Assembly (NCBI RefSeq): GCF_019132875.1
Contig: NZ_JAHSPF010000003.1
Coordinates: 62,001 to 126,000, forward strand
DNA: 64,000 bases
From: Erwinia phyllosphaerae
Lineage (GTDB): Bacteria > Pseudomonadota > Gammaproteobacteria > Enterobacterales > Enterobacteriaceae
Direction of reading: 5' to 3'
Both the position numbers and the translations under genes were made by a program. The notes below the pieces were generated by a model. It ran no database searches and was not told the origin of the DNA. It saw nothing but the letters and a program-made list of their open reading frames with translations. Shown piece after piece: positions 46,486-56,909 of this stretch (its first letter is position 1; every line of letters begins with the position of its first letter).

Positions 46486-47600
46486 CTAAAGTACCAGTAA
46501 CCGCTGTTTACCAGCGCTGCCAGCTGTGCCAGGAAGGATGGGTCATTTAACGCTTCGCCCAGTGCTTCCGCGCTCAGCGAATGATGGTTCGCCAGCACGC
46601 GCAGCGCCTGTGGCTGCTGGGATTCCAGCTTCTCACCGTTAACAAAGACGGCTTCGCCAATCGACAGCACGCGCAGGCCACCCAGGCGTTGCAGCCTGTC
46701 GCCCTGTTGCAGCGCATCGTAAATCTCATCAGGCTGATAAGGCGGTTCCGGCGGCGCAACGTCCAGCTCGTGACGCGACTGGGAGATAAATTCGCCAAAC
46801 CACTGGTTAAAGTGCTCCGGCTGGTTAATCACTTCCAGCATCATCTCGCGGATGCCGTCCAGTTCCTGCGGAAGGATCTCCGCGGTGTTTTCACGCGCGG
46901 GCACATCCGGGTCGGTAAAGCGACGGCTGCCCAGCTCGCGCGAAAGAACGTAATCCGCAAAGCCGCTGATTAGCTCGCGGCCGCTTGGCGCACGAAAGCC
47001 TACTGAATAGTTGATGGCGCTTTCCAGCGAGTAGCCTTCATGCGGGAATCCTGGCGGGATATAAAGAATGTCGCCCGGCTCCATCTCTTCATCAATAATG
47101 GCGTCAAACGGCTCTACCTGCAGTAAATCGGGGTGCGGGCAGTGCTGTTTCATCGCCACTTTTTCGCCCACGCGCCAGCGACGGCGTCCGGTTCCCTGAA
47201 TAATGAAGACGTCGTACTGGTCCAGATGCGGGCCAACGCCGCCGCCGGGCACGGAGAAGGAGATCATCAGATCGTCGGTGCGCCAGTCGGGCAGAAAACG
47301 GAAAGGGCGCATCAGCGCGGCAGAAGGCTCATGCCAGTGATCGACCGCCTGTACCAGCAGCGACCAGTTGTGCTCGCCAAGGTGGTCGTAATTTTCGAAC
47401 GGGCCGTGGGCAACCTGCCACTTGTCGTCCTCATGGCTAACCAGCCGACTATCGACCTCGTTTTCCATCGCCAGACCAGCCAGTTCGTCCGGCGAAATAG
47501 GGTCGACAAAATTTTTAAAGCCGCGCTTAAGCACGACCGGCCGTTTCTGCCAGTAGCGCTGAATAAAATCGGGCCAGTTAAGATCGAGCTGATAGTCCAT
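46473..47600 (-). CDS. roxA: Ribosomal oxygenase RoxA (YcfD), 50S L16 arginine hydroxylase
   Basis: RoxA is a 2-oxoglutarate/Fe(II) dioxygenase that hydroxylates Arg81 of ribosomal protein L16. The 375-residue protein has a JmjC core with the iron ligands His125 and Asp127 in GPHLDQYD and a later His in PPGFPHEGYS, then a dimerisation region and a winged-helix end. Its positions match E. coli YcfD. The C-terminus is very acidic (FSEEE), and the downstream DNA repeats this segment. It lies between pepT (convergent) and phoQ. Confidence 0.94.
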   Translation of the reverse strand: MDYQLDLNWPDFIQRYWQKRPVVLKRGFKNFVDPISPDELAGLAMENEVDSRLVSHEDDKWQVAHGPFENYDHLGEHNWSLLVQAVDHWHEPSAALMRPFRFLPDWRTDDLMISFSVPGGGVGPHLDQYDVFIIQGTGRRRWRVGEKVAMKQHCPHPDLLQVEPFDAIIDEEMEPGDILYIPPGFPHEGYSLESAINYSVGFRAPSGRELISGFADYVLSRELGSRRFTDPDVPARENTAEILPQELDGIREMMLEVINQPEHFNQWFGEFISQSRHELDVAPPEPPYQPDEIYDALQQGDRLQRLGGLRVLSIGEAVFVNGEKLESQQPQALRVLANHHSLSAEALGEALNDPSFLAQLAALVNSGYWYFSEEE

Positions 47601-47692
47601 ATTGCGAGTTCCTGAAACGCTGAATTTTATCGATTATAACAGCGGGGAAGAAGAGCGGGGAAAAGCATTTGCGGCGGCTGCCGCAAACTGGG

Positions 47693-49153
47693 CTATTCGC
47701 CGGGGTGTAGGCCTTCCTGACGTTTAAAAATGACCTCCATTCTGGCACCGCCCAGCTCGCTGGTGGAGGCAATAATATCGCCCGCATATTGCTCAAGAAT
47801 ATCGCGAGCAACCGCCAATCCTAAGCCTTGTCCTGGCCGCAATGTATCGGCCCGCTGCCCACGGATAAAGATCATATCGCGTTTGCTTTCCGGAATGCCC
47901 GGACCGTCATCTTCAACAATCAGATGTAGCTCGTCATCGGTCTGGCGACCGCGAATTTCAACAAACTCCAGACAATATTTGCAGGCGTTATCCAGCACGT
48001 TACCCATTACTTCCATAAAGTCGTTCTGTTCGCCGATAAAGGTGATCTCTGGCGAGAGATCCAGCGTCAGTTCAACGCCCTTTAACTGATAAACCTTGTT
48101 CAGCGCCGAGCAAAGACCATCGAGCAGGCCGGGAACGGAATGCAGCTCGCGTTTCAGAACGTTATGATCGGCCTGCATGCTGGCACGGTGCAGATAGTAG
48201 CCAATTTGCTGTGAGATGCGGCTGATCTGCTCCAGCATGATAGGTTCAGCCTGCTCAATCGAGAGATTGCGGCCGCCGCGCAGCGATCGCAGCGTGGTTT
48301 GCAGTACCGCCAGCGGCGTTTTCAGGCTGTGCGTCAGATCGCTGAGCGTGGTGCGATAACGGGTATAGCGCTGGCGCTCGTTATCCAGCAGGAAATTAAG
48401 GTTGCGCACCAGGCTTTTTAGCTCCTGCGGCGTTTCGTCGGCCAGCGTTTCGCGCGTACCGTGCTCAAGCTCACGCAGCTGTGCGGCAAGTGACCCAATA
48501 GGCCGCAAGCTCCAGTGCGCGGCAAGCCACAGCAAAGGGATAACCAGCAGCAGATTGACCAGCAGCACATAGCTGAACCACGACCAGACCACGTCCGAAT
48601 GCTGTAGCTCTTGCGGAATCGAGTCCACCACTACCACGGTGAGCGCCGGGAGTGAGGTGGTGGCCGCGTAACGGTTGACCGCTACCGAGTGGGTAAAGGT
48701 ATCGTTATTATTATCGTCATAGGCGGTCAGCTTATTCTGTGCATCCGGGTTATTACCCAGCGCGCGACGGCTGGTGCTGTTATCGGCGTCGATTTCGTAA
48801 AAGTCGGCGCGCTTCAGCCATTCACGCTTGATGCGGGTGCGAATTTCCGGCACGTCCCGCAGCTGCCAGAGCAGCTTGCCATCTTCGTTGTAAATAAAGA
48901 CCAGCGTCGGGAAGTTAAGCGAGACCCGTTCCGGCTGCGCGATGGTTAACTGATGGTTTTGCCACTGTGCCAGCGTAAAAAACAGATTGCTTTCCGCGCG
49001 CATAACCCGATAGGTATTTTTATCGAAGCTGACCACATAGCCCACTACCGCCACCATGCCGTAGGAGAGTGACAGGATCAGGACGACCGCAGCCGTGGCA
49101 AGGAGAAAGCGGGCACGTAGCGAAAAGGGCGTTTCAGGACGAAAGAGCGACAT
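47693..49153 (-). CDS. phoQ: Sensor histidine kinase PhoQ
   Basis: PhoQ senses low divalent cations, acid and cationic peptides and phosphorylates PhoP. The 486-residue protein has two membrane segments (about 17-40 and 190-212), a periplasmic sensor domain, HAMP, a dimerisation helix with the phosphorylated His275 in [13 protein letters not shown], and an HATPase domain ([30 protein letters not shown]). The acidic patch, EDDDDAE in E. coli, reads YDDNNND here (145-151), a weaker negative charge. The ATG overlaps the phoP stop by 1 bp. Confidence 0.96.
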   Translation of the reverse strand: MSLFRPETPFSLRARFLLATAAVVLILSLSYGMVAVVGYVVSFDKNTYRVMRAESNLFFTLAQWQNHQLTIAQPERVSLNFPTLVFIYNEDGKLLWQLRDVPEIRTRIKREWLKRADFYEIDADNSTSRRALGNNPDAQNKLTAYDDNNNDTFTHSVAVNRYAATTSLPALTVVVVDSIPQELQHSDVVWSWFSYVLLVNLLLVIPLLWLAAHWSLRPIGSLAAQLRELEHGTRETLADETPQELKSLVRNLNFLLDNERQRYTRYRTTLSDLTHSLKTPLAVLQTTLRSLRGGRNLSIEQAEPIMLEQISRISQQIGYYLHRASMQADHNVLKRELHSVPGLLDGLCSALNKVYQLKGVELTLDLSPEITFIGEQNDFMEVMGNVLDNACKYCLEFVEIRGRQTDDELHLIVEDDGPGIPESKRDMIFIRGQRADTLRPGQGLGLAVARDILEQYAGDIIASTSELGGARMEVIFKRQEGLHPGE

Positions 49154-49821
49154 TAAAGATCGAACCGGTAACCTTGTCCGCGGACGGTAGTAATCACATC
49201 TTGCGGATAAACGGCCTGGATTTTTTTACGCAAGCGACCCATCAGTACGTCAATGGTATGGCTTTCACGCAGTTCAGCATCGGGATAAAGCTGTAACATC
49301 AGCGAATCTTTACTGACAACCTTTCCGGCGTTGCGGATCAGCGTTTCGATAATGGTATATTCAAAGGCGGTCAGCTTAATCTGCTGCTCGTCAATACTCA
49401 GTTCCCGCCGGGAAAGATCAACCTGGAAAGGTGCGAGGGTAATAATCTGCGAGGCAAGTCCGCTGTTGCGACGCATTAGCGCCTGCATGCGGGCAACCAC
49501 TTCTTCAATATGAAACGGTTTAGTCACGTAGTCGTCGGCACCGGCTTCAAGCGCTTCAACCTTGGCCTGCCAGCCTTCGCGAGCGGTCAATACCAGAATG
49601 GGCTGCTTCACTTCCAGACCACGCCAGCGGCGGATCATAGTCATGCCGTCTTCATCGGGCAGGCCCAGATCCACCAGGGTAATATCGGGGGTGTGTTCAT
49701 TAAGGAAATAATCCGCTTCTTTAGCGTCTTCTGCCGCATCAACCTGATGACCCATTTCGCGCAGCTGGACGGCCAGATGGTGACGCAGCAGGGGATTATC
49801 TTCCACTATCAGTACGCGCAT
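49153..49821 (-). CDS. phoP: Response regulator PhoP
   Basis: PhoP is the transcription factor of the magnesium/peptide response. The 222-residue OmpR-type regulator has an acidic pocket (VEDNPL near 6-11), phosphorylated Asp51 in [11 protein letters not shown], a conserved Lys in VTKPFHIEE and a winged-helix domain at about 125-222 ([15 protein letters not shown]). The gene is preceded by a PhoP box and a matching -10, which indicates autoregulation. Confidence 0.97.
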   Translation of the reverse strand: MRVLIVEDNPLLRHHLAVQLREMGHQVDAAEDAKEADYFLNEHTPDITLVDLGLPDEDGMTMIRRWRGLEVKQPILVLTAREGWQAKVEALEAGADDYVTKPFHIEEVVARMQALMRRNSGLASQIITLAPFQVDLSRRELSIDEQQIKLTAFEYTIIETLIRNAGKVVSKDSLMLQLYPDAELRESHTIDVLMGRLRKKIQAVYPQDVITTVRGQGYRFDL

Positions 49822-49878
49822 AACATTATCCTTTCTGTAGATTCGGTCAAAGACCGGGCCTGATTTTTATCTGAGAAA

Positions 49879-49913
49879 AGTATAGGTTAAAGCAGGTAAA
49901 CAACAGGTTAACA
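49879..49913 (-). promoter_or_regulatory. PhoP box and -10 of the phoPQ promoter
   Basis: On the - strand, TGTTAA (49908-49913), a 5-bp gap CCTGT, then TGTTTA (49897-49902) matches the PhoP box of two hexamers 5 bp apart. A TATACT -10 lies 12 bp downstream (49879-49884), the usual placement for directly PhoP-activated promoters. Confidence 0.7.
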
Positions 49914-49914
49914 C

Positions 49915-49934
49915 AGGCCGACTTGCGTCGGCCT
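49915..49934 (-). terminator. Hairpin between purB and phoP
   Basis: AGGCCGAC (49915-49922), TTGC, GTCGGCCT (49927-49934) form a perfect 8-bp stem. On the - strand it follows purB by about 50 bp and abuts the PhoP box. The tail (GTGTTAACC) is only weakly T-rich, so some readthrough into phoP is likely. Confidence 0.55.
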
Positions 49935-49981
49935 GAAAAGAGTATGGCAGGTTGTAGAATTAATTAAACGCAGCGCCGCAA

Positions 49982-51370
<1,389 letters not shown>

Positions 51371-52012
51371 TTAAAGAGATTGGGAACAACGGGATAAAAT
51401 TTGCTTCGCCTCGGTGACGAGACGATTTCGGGAAAACATCAGCTGCAGTCGGCCACCGCCAACCTGCTGCCAGAGTACCGCAGCGCGGATACCGGCCAGA
51501 AGCGCGGCGCGAACTTTGCTCTGAATTTGCGAGTTTTGCAGCACGGCGGGCGAGCCGGTCACCTGGATGCGCGGGCCAAGCGGGCTAATGACGTCGACAT
51601 AAATCGCCGCCATTGCGCTGAGCAGCGTATCGGACTCTAAATCGTAATGTACCAGCTGGCGGTCAAGCTGCGCGATGCGCTTTGACAGATCGTCCAGCGC
51701 CGTTTTGCTGGCGCTCAGCTTGCGCTCCAGCACCATCATGCTCAGCGTATAGCGGGTTAACTCTGCGCCCGCACCGTGGCGGCTGCTGCTGTTCAGCACC
51801 GCAATCAGCGTTTCTAAACCGAAACGTAAATTTTCCTCTTTACCGCCGTAAACGGCCAGGGTGGAAGAGGGATTCAGATCGACAACGCTTTCCAGTGACA
51901 CCTTCAGCGACTCTGGCGGGCAGTGCCCCTGATGCGCCAGCTGCTGGACCAGATGTGCCGACTGGCAGATGCCCGCGAGAGCCAGCGTAATATCATAAAA
52001 ATTTTTCGCCAC
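51371..52012 (-). CDS. hflD: HflD, lysogenisation regulator
   Basis: HflD is a peripheral inner-membrane protein; in E. coli it affects lambda lysogeny by acting on CII. A GTG at 52012 with AGGAG upstream gives 213 residues beginning with [18 protein letters not shown], identical in length to E. coli HflD; a longer frame upstream is rejected. It is largely helical ([26 protein letters not shown]). It lies between mnmA and purB as in E. coli. Confidence 0.92.
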   Translation of the reverse strand: MAKNFYDITLALAGICQSAHLVQQLAHQGHCPPESLKVSLESVVDLNPSSTLAVYGGKEENLRFGLETLIAVLNSSSRHGAGAELTRYTLSMMVLERKLSASKTALDDLSKRIAQLDRQLVHYDLESDTLLSAMAAIYVDVISPLGPRIQVTGSPAVLQNSQIQSKVRAALLAGIRAAVLWQQVGGGRLQLMFSRNRLVTEAKQILSRCSQSL

Positions 52013-52045
52013 GGTAACTCCTGTATGCGCCGGTAAGGCGGAAAA

Positions 52046-52063
52046 GCCGGGCAGGCGCCCGGC
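52046..52063 (-). terminator. Hairpin between mnmA and hflD
   Basis: GCCGGGC (52046-52052) pairs with GCCCGGC (52057-52063). Read on the - strand it is followed by a short T run (CTTTTCC). It would reduce readthrough from mnmA to hflD. Confidence 0.6.
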
Positions 52064-52070
52064 AAAATCC

Positions 52071-53168
52071 TTAAAGCGGCAGACGCTCTTCAATAATGCC
52101 GCCGCCCAGGCAAACTTCGCCCTGATAAAACACCGCCGACTGGCCTGGCGTCACGGCCGCAACCGGCTCGTCAAAGCGAACTTCCAGCCTGTCGGCGTCC
52201 AGCGGCGTTACCGTGCAGGGAATATCGCCCTGGCGATAGCGGGTTTTTACCGTACAGCGGAAGGACGCCGTTATCGTCTCACGATCGACCAGATGCAGCT
52301 GCTGGGCAATCAGCCCAACCGACATCAGACGCGGGTGGTCATGGCCCTGGGCGACAACCAGCAGGTTGTTTGCCACATCCTTATCCACCACGTACCACGG
52401 CTCTTCGCTGCCTTCTTTGGTGCCGCCAATGCCTAACCCTTTACGCTGGCCCAGCGTATGGTACATCAGACCCTGGTGTTCACCGACTACTTCGCCTTCC
52501 GTGCTGACAATGCGGCCAGGCTGGGCTGGCAAATAGCGGCCCAGGAAATCGCGGAATTTACGTTCGCCGATAAAGCAGATACCGGTAGAATCTTTTTTCT
52601 TCGCCGTCACCAGCTCCAGCTCTTCCGCGATGCGGCGCACTTCCGGCTTGGCCAGTTCGCCAACGGGAAACAGGCTTTGCGCAATCTGCTCATGGCCCAG
52701 CGTATAGAGGAAGTAGCTCTGGTCTTTGTTATCGTCCAGGCCGCGCAGCAGCTGGCTTTTACCGGCAACATCCTGACGGCGCACGTAGTGGCCGGTGGCG
52801 ATGAAATCCGCACCCAGATCTTCGGCAGCGAATTCCAGAAAGGCTTTAAATTTGATCTCTTTATTGCAGAGAATATCCGGGTTCGGCGTGCGGCCAGCCT
52901 TATATTCTTCAAGGAAGTGCTCGAACACGTTGTCCCAGTATTCCGCCGCAAAGTTTACCGTGTGCAGATGAATGCCCAGCTTGTCGCAAACGGCCTGCGC
53001 ATCCGCCAGATCTTCTGCGGCGGTACAGTACTCCTCACCGTCGTCCTCCTCCCAGTTCTTCATAAACAGGCCTTCTACCTGATAGCCCTGCTGTTGCAGT
53101 AACCAGGCGGAAACGGAGGAGTCCACACCGCCGGACATACCGACGATCACTTTTTTATTTAACGACAT
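52071..53168 (-). CDS. mnmA: tRNA-specific 2-thiouridylase MnmA
   Basis: MnmA adds sulfur to U34 of the tRNAs for Lys, Glu and Gln, taking it from the TusE relay. The 365-residue protein has the PP-loop [12 protein letters not shown] at the N-terminus, the catalytic cysteines in [10 protein letters not shown] and [12 protein letters not shown], and the [11 protein letters not shown] segment. ATG 53168 gives nearly the E. coli length (368). The longer frame has no homology. Confidence 0.96.
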   Translation of the reverse strand: MSLNKKVIVGMSGGVDSSVSAWLLQQQGYQVEGLFMKNWEEDDGEEYCTAAEDLADAQAVCDKLGIHLHTVNFAAEYWDNVFEHFLEEYKAGRTPNPDILCNKEIKFKAFLEFAAEDLGADFIATGHYVRRQDVAGKSQLLRGLDDNKDQSYFLYTLGHEQIAQSLFPVGELAKPEVRRIAEELELVTAKKKDSTGICFIGERKFRDFLGRYLPAQPGRIVSTEGEVVGEHQGLMYHTLGQRKGLGIGGTKEGSEEPWYVVDKDVANNLLVVAQGHDHPRLMSVGLIAQQLHLVDRETITASFRCTVKTRYRQGDIPCTVTPLDADRLEVRFDEPVAAVTPGQSAVFYQGEVCLGGGIIEERLPL

Positions 53169-53229
53169 GAGAAGTACCCGACTTTGAGTTGCAGTTAAAG
53201 GCTGCACTTTAAAATTGCGGCGTATTCTA

Positions 53230-53703
53230 TCACGCGTCAGCGGCGGGCGCATCCTCGCTAAAGGGCCACTGAAAAGCGCTCAGCAGCTCAAGCGGATAGC
53301 GGGTTCCCTGCTGGTAAATTCGTAAACTTTCGGCAACCAGCGGAGAACGAAGCTTTTTCGCGCCGAAAATCTCTTCCGGCGGCAGCCATAAAGCGCGATC
53401 GATATCGCGATCCTGCGGATAAGCGGGCAGCATTTTTGGTAAATCCAGCGCAAACAGAAAACGCAAAAAAGGTGTGTCGTCAGGCGCTATCCACTGATGA
53501 AGATGCAGAAAAGCCTGCGGCACACCCTCAATGCCGGTCTCCTCATACAGCTCACGCGCGGCGGCCTGCAACAGCGTTTCGTTGGCTTCCAGATGACCGG
53601 CAGGCTGATTCAGGGTCGCACGACCTCGTACCATCTCTTCTACCACCAGAAAGTGACCTTCCGCCTGGACCACGGTTGCTACGGTAACGTGCGGCTTAAA
53701 CAT
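53230..53703 (-). CDS. nudJ: Phosphatase NudJ (Nudix)
   Basis: NudJ hydrolyses nucleoside di- and triphosphates and HMP pyrophosphate. The 157-residue protein has the full Nudix box: [22 protein letters not shown] carries G-x5-E-x7-REUxEE-x-GU, here read from residue 37 onward. ATG 53703 begins [13 protein letters not shown] as in E. coli. It lies between rluE and mnmA on the same strand. Confidence 0.93.
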   Translation of the reverse strand: MFKPHVTVATVVQAEGHFLVVEEMVRGRATLNQPAGHLEANETLLQAAARELYEETGIEGVPQAFLHLHQWIAPDDTPFLRFLFALDLPKMLPAYPQDRDIDRALWLPPEEIFGAKKLRSPLVAESLRIYQQGTRYPLELLSAFQWPFSEDAPAADA

Positions 53704-53722
53704 GGCTGACTCCTTGCTGTTT

Positions 53723-54361
53723 TTAGTCGGGGAACTCGCTGGTGACGTCTCGCCATTCACCGGGCGATAAGTTTTCCAGTTCTACTTTGCCCATCGCAAA
53801 GCGGATTAAACGTAAAGTAGGGTAGCCGATATGGGCCGTCATGCGGCGCACCTGACGGTTTCGTCCTTCATACAGCGTGATCTTCAGCCAGCTGGTGGGA
53901 ATGGCTTTTCGTTCACGAATCGGCGGATTACGCGGCCAGATCCATGCGGGTTCGGCGACGATTTCTACGCCGGCCGCCAGGGTCGGGCCATCTTTCAGAT
54001 TAACGCCATCACGCAGCGGCTGAATATCGCTTTCCTGAGGTGCGCCTTCTACCTGAACATAATAAATTTTTCCGGTACGTTTGCCTGGCTGAGTCAATTT
54101 TGCCTGTAATGCGCCATCGTTAGTCAGCACCATCAGGCCTTCGCTGTCGCGGTCCAGACGACCGGCGGCATAAATATTAGTTATTGAAATGTAATCTTTT
54201 AGCGTGCTGCGCCCGGCTTCATCGCTGAACTGCGGCAGCACGTCAAAAGGTTTGTTAAAAACGATAACACGACGTGGGCCCTTGTCGGCAGCTTTTGCGC
54301 TACGGGCCGCGCCTGGACGTTTAACATGGTGATTATTAAAGGAAGATTTACGCATAGTCAT
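53723..54361 (-). CDS. rluE: 23S rRNA pseudouridine synthase RluE
   Basis: RluE makes pseudouridine 2457 in 23S rRNA. The 212-residue RsuA-family enzyme has a basic N-terminus, the catalytic aspartate in [17 protein letters not shown], and the conserved [15 protein letters not shown] block. It is divergent from icd across about 125 bp, as in E. coli. The ribosome site is weak, and either of the two close ATG codons (MTM) could start. Confidence 0.93.
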   Translation of the reverse strand: MTMRKSSFNNHHVKRPGAARSAKAADKGPRRVIVFNKPFDVLPQFSDEAGRSTLKDYISITNIYAAGRLDRDSEGLMVLTNDGALQAKLTQPGKRTGKIYYVQVEGAPQESDIQPLRDGVNLKDGPTLAAGVEIVAEPAWIWPRNPPIRERKAIPTSWLKITLYEGRNRQVRRMTAHIGYPTLRLIRFAMGKVELENLSPGEWRDVTSEFPD

Positions 54362-54485
54362 TGCACTTGTTCATAATGGGCGCATTATAACGCAAAGCGG
54401 TGAGGATTGGCGCGGCGTGAATATTCAAGTAGTATTGACCCGCATCTTACAAATCATTAACAAAAAGCGTTCTCAGGAGAGGTTA

Positions 54486-55736
54486 ATGGAAAGCAAAGTA
54501 GTTGTTCCGGCGGAAGGTCAGAAAATCACCCTGGATCAGGGCAAACTGAACGTACCAAACAACCCAATCATCCCTTTTATTGAAGGTGACGGCATTGGCG
54601 TTGACGTGTCTCCCGTGATGATCAAGGTGGTTGATGCCGCTGTACAGAAAGCTTACAACGGTGAGCGCAAAATTTCCTGGATGGAGATTTACACCGGTGA
54701 GAAGTCAGTCGAGCTTTACGGTCAGGACGTTTGGCTGCCAGAAGAAACCCTCGATTTAATCAAAGAGTACCGTGTGGCGATCAAAGGCCCACTGACCACG
54801 CCAGTTGGCGGCGGTATTCGCTCCCTGAACGTCGCCCTGCGCCAGCAGCTGGATCTGTATATCTGTCTGCGCCCGGTACGTTATTACACCGGCACGCCAA
54901 GCCCGGTAAAACGTCCTGAAGATACCGATATGGTGATCTTCCGCGAGAACTCTGAAGATATCTATGCCGGTATCGAATGGAAAGCCGGTACGCCGGAAGC
55001 GGACAAAGTAATTAAATTCCTGCGCGACGAAATGGGCGTGAAGAAAATTCGCTTCCCTGAGCAGTGCGGTATCGGCGTTAAGCCTTGTTCGGAAGAGGGC
55101 ACCAAACGCCTGGTCCGTGCAGCGATTGAGTATGCTATCACCAACGATCGCGATTCCGTGACGCTGGTACACAAAGGCAACATCATGAAGTTCACCGAAG
55201 GCGCTTTCAAAGACTGGGGTTACCAGCTGGCGAAAGAAGAGTTCGGCGGCGAGCTGATCGATGGCGGCCCATGGTTGAAAATCAAGAACCCGAACACCGG
55301 TAAAGAGATCGTTGTTAAAGACGTGATCGCCGATGCGTTCCTGCAGCAGATCCTGCTGCGTCCAGCCGAGTATGACGTTATCGCCTGTATGAACCTGAAC
55401 GGTGACTACATTTCCGATGCCCTGGCGGCACAGGTTGGCGGTATCGGTATCGCGCCTGGCGCAAACATTGGCGACGAATGCGCGCTGTTTGAAGCCACTC
55501 ACGGTACTGCACCTAAATATGCAGGTCAGGATAAAGTGAACCCAGGTTCCGTTATCCTGTCCGCTGAAATGATGCTGCGTCACATGGGCTGGTTCGAAGC
55601 CGCAGACCTGATTGTTAAAGGTATGGAAGGCGCGATTGCTGCCAAGACCGTTACCTATGACTTCGAACGTCTGATGGATGGCGCTAAGCTGCTGAAGTCT
55701 TCAGAGTTTGGCGATGCTATGATTCAGCATATGTAA
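54486..55736 (+). CDS. icd: NADP-dependent isocitrate dehydrogenase
   Basis: Icd oxidises isocitrate to 2-oxoglutarate in the TCA cycle. ATG 54486 ([11 protein letters not shown]) gives 416 residues, the E. coli length. Ser113, the AceK phosphorylation site, lies in [12 protein letters not shown]. The metal-site motifs [15 protein letters not shown] and [12 protein letters not shown] are present. AGGAGAGG precedes the ATG. The 3' end (FGDAMIQHM) abuts a prophage, and phages e14 and 21 integrate in this gene's end in E. coli. The last codons may therefore be phage-supplied, but the protein is full length. Confidence 0.97.
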   Translation: MESKVVVPAEGQKITLDQGKLNVPNNPIIPFIEGDGIGVDVSPVMIKVVDAAVQKAYNGERKISWMEIYTGEKSVELYGQDVWLPEETLDLIKEYRVAIKGPLTTPVGGGIRSLNVALRQQLDLYICLRPVRYYTGTPSPVKRPEDTDMVIFRENSEDIYAGIEWKAGTPEADKVIKFLRDEMGVKKIRFPEQCGIGVKPCSEEGTKRLVRAAIEYAITNDRDSVTLVHKGNIMKFTEGAFKDWGYQLAKEEFGGELIDGGPWLKIKNPNTGKEIVVKDVIADAFLQQILLRPAEYDVIACMNLNGDYISDALAAQVGGIGIAPGANIGDECALFEATHGTAPKYAGQDKVNPGSVILSAEMMLRHMGWFEAADLIVKGMEGAIAAKTVTYDFERLMDGAKLLKSSEFGDAMIQHM

Positions 55737-55748
55737 CAATCTGGCTTT

Positions 55749-55839
55749 AACATGAAACCAACATAGTGGTTAATTTCTTGTTGGTTTCATGTTTGCTGCT
55801 TCTCTTCCCCAAAACCTCCCCAAAACTCTTCCCCAAAAC
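55749..55839. other. Candidate attachment region: inverted repeat and arm-type repeats
   Basis: AACATGAAACCAACA (55749-55763) and TGTTGGTTTCATGTT (55779-55793) form a perfect 15-bp inverted repeat 13 bp after icd, which could be the icd terminator. It is followed by three copies of CCCCAAAAC at 55807, 55818 and 55831, with 11-13 bp spacing, which resemble integrase arm-binding repeats. The core att sequence cannot be defined without the other junction. Confidence 0.5.
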
Positions 55840-55924
55840 TCACAAATTGGTTTTGATAGACAGCTTCACTCGGCTCAATGGAATAAGGTATAGTGAACAA
55901 ATCCTTAACATAAAAAAAAGTACA

Positions 55925-56821
55925 ATGACCACAAATATTGTTTTTGGTGATGTAATTGCGGCAGTGGATGAGCTTTGGACTGATAATTACAAGAGACCCT
56001 CTAAAGCGCCATTCAAAAAATTTTATGTTATGGATGACTCCATAATCTTTTTGTCCGGACATATTGATCCGATTTTAGTTGCTTTGGCTACTTACGTTGA
56101 AGCGCTTGGTATAGAAGAAGATTATATTGATTCGATGAGTATGCTTGTCGAAATGGAAGGTTCTGCGTACGGTGTTATTGAGGTTGATCGAGCTACTGGC
56201 CAAGTCCTTTACTCAGAGGGTGTTGACCAAAGAACTCTCAACAATTTATCTTTTTACGGTGGAGGTTCAGGCTCCGAAGAAGCTTTAACGACTTTCATGG
56301 CTAAATTGGAAGTTTTTAAACAGGTTAACGGGACTTGCCCGGATGACACTCAAATTCAGCAACTAATGCTTTCAAGTATGGAACATGCGTTGAGAAATGA
56401 TGAGTGTTCTGGTGGTGATGTATGCTTCATTCAATGGTCTAACTCAAGTTTGATAGTAGACAATCTTTGCTGGGTACCTGCTTTGGAGTTAGACACGTAT
56501 CATTCGAGGATTTGCCAGTGCATTGAAGAAAGATTTGTTAGTAAGGAAGACGTTCGTGACTTAATCGCAATGATGTCCGATGAAGAACATCAAGATGCGC
56601 AGGCACTCGAATTTGAGCTTAAAATGCTTGACCAGAACAAAGCTGAAAGCTATCTTAGTAAAGATAAGTTCAATACCACCGAGGAGGAAGCAATGAAAAA
56701 TAACGATTTACCAGAAACCAGAGTTGCTACTCATACGGCTGGCTTGAACAACGGCAAACCTTTTAAGGCCGCTTCCTTGAAGGCTCGTATGCTTCAAAGA
56801 AAAGCAGAAGGTCGTAAGTAG
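55925..56821 (+). CDS. Unknown phage-border protein with predicted proteasome-like (Ntn hydrolase) fold
   Basis: A 298-residue protein from ATG 55925; an earlier frame opening lies in the att region. Residues 1-190 resemble the HslV/proteasome beta layout: Thr at 2-3, Asp15 in VIAAVDELW, Lys31-Lys32 in PFKKFYVMDDSIIFLSG, SFYGGGSGSEEAL and SGGDVCFIQW. If Thr2 were exposed it would be the nucleophile. Residues 200-298 are a charged helical tail. No Shine-Dalgarno is seen at this ATG. It is AT-rich next to its neighbours and on the opposite strand to the phage early genes. It fits a cargo gene. Fold is inferred by eye. Confidence 0.55.
   Translation: MTTNIVFGDVIAAVDELWTDNYKRPSKAPFKKFYVMDDSIIFLSGHIDPILVALATYVEALGIEEDYIDSMSMLVEMEGSAYGVIEVDRATGQVLYSEGVDQRTLNNLSFYGGGSGSEEALTTFMAKLEVFKQVNGTCPDDTQIQQLMLSSMEHALRNDECSGGDVCFIQWSNSSLIVDNLCWVPALELDTYHSRICQCIEERFVSKEDVRDLIAMMSDEEHQDAQALEFELKMLDQNKAESYLSKDKFNTTEEEAMKNNDLPETRVATHTAGLNNGKPFKAASLKARMLQRKAEGRK
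56693..56821 (+). CDS. Possible internally started 42-residue C-terminal product
   Basis: Inside the preceding gene and in the same frame, AGGAGG (56682-56687) lies 5 nt before an ATG (Met257). This is the strongest ribosome site in the region, whereas the main ATG has none. The product would be a basic peptide starting MKNNDLPETRV and ending QRKAEGRK. It may be made as well as the full protein. The AGGAGG also encodes EEE, so chance is possible. Confidence 0.4.
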   Translation: MKNNDLPETRVATHTAGLNNGKPFKAASLKARMLQRKAEGRK

Positions 56822-56835
56822 CATAACTTAAAATT

Positions 56836-56861
56836 AAAAAGCGCTTATGGCGCTTTTTTTT
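56836..56861 (+). terminator. Rho-independent terminator after the cargo gene
   Basis: AAAAAGCGC (56836-56844), loop TTATG, GCGCTTTTT (56850-56858) and further T residues. The A and T flanks make it work in both directions, so it may also end the convergent integrase transcript. Confidence 0.85.
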
Positions 56862-56909
56862 GGTTGCTATCGGGATCTTATACAAATTAATGTCCTGTTT
56901 TTACTATGA

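Noticed and set aside
55807-55839. CCCCAAAA repeats as a G-quadruplex or telomere-like element
   Set aside because: Only three G4 tracts exist on the opposite strand, one short of a quadruplex. Integrase arm sites fit the place better.
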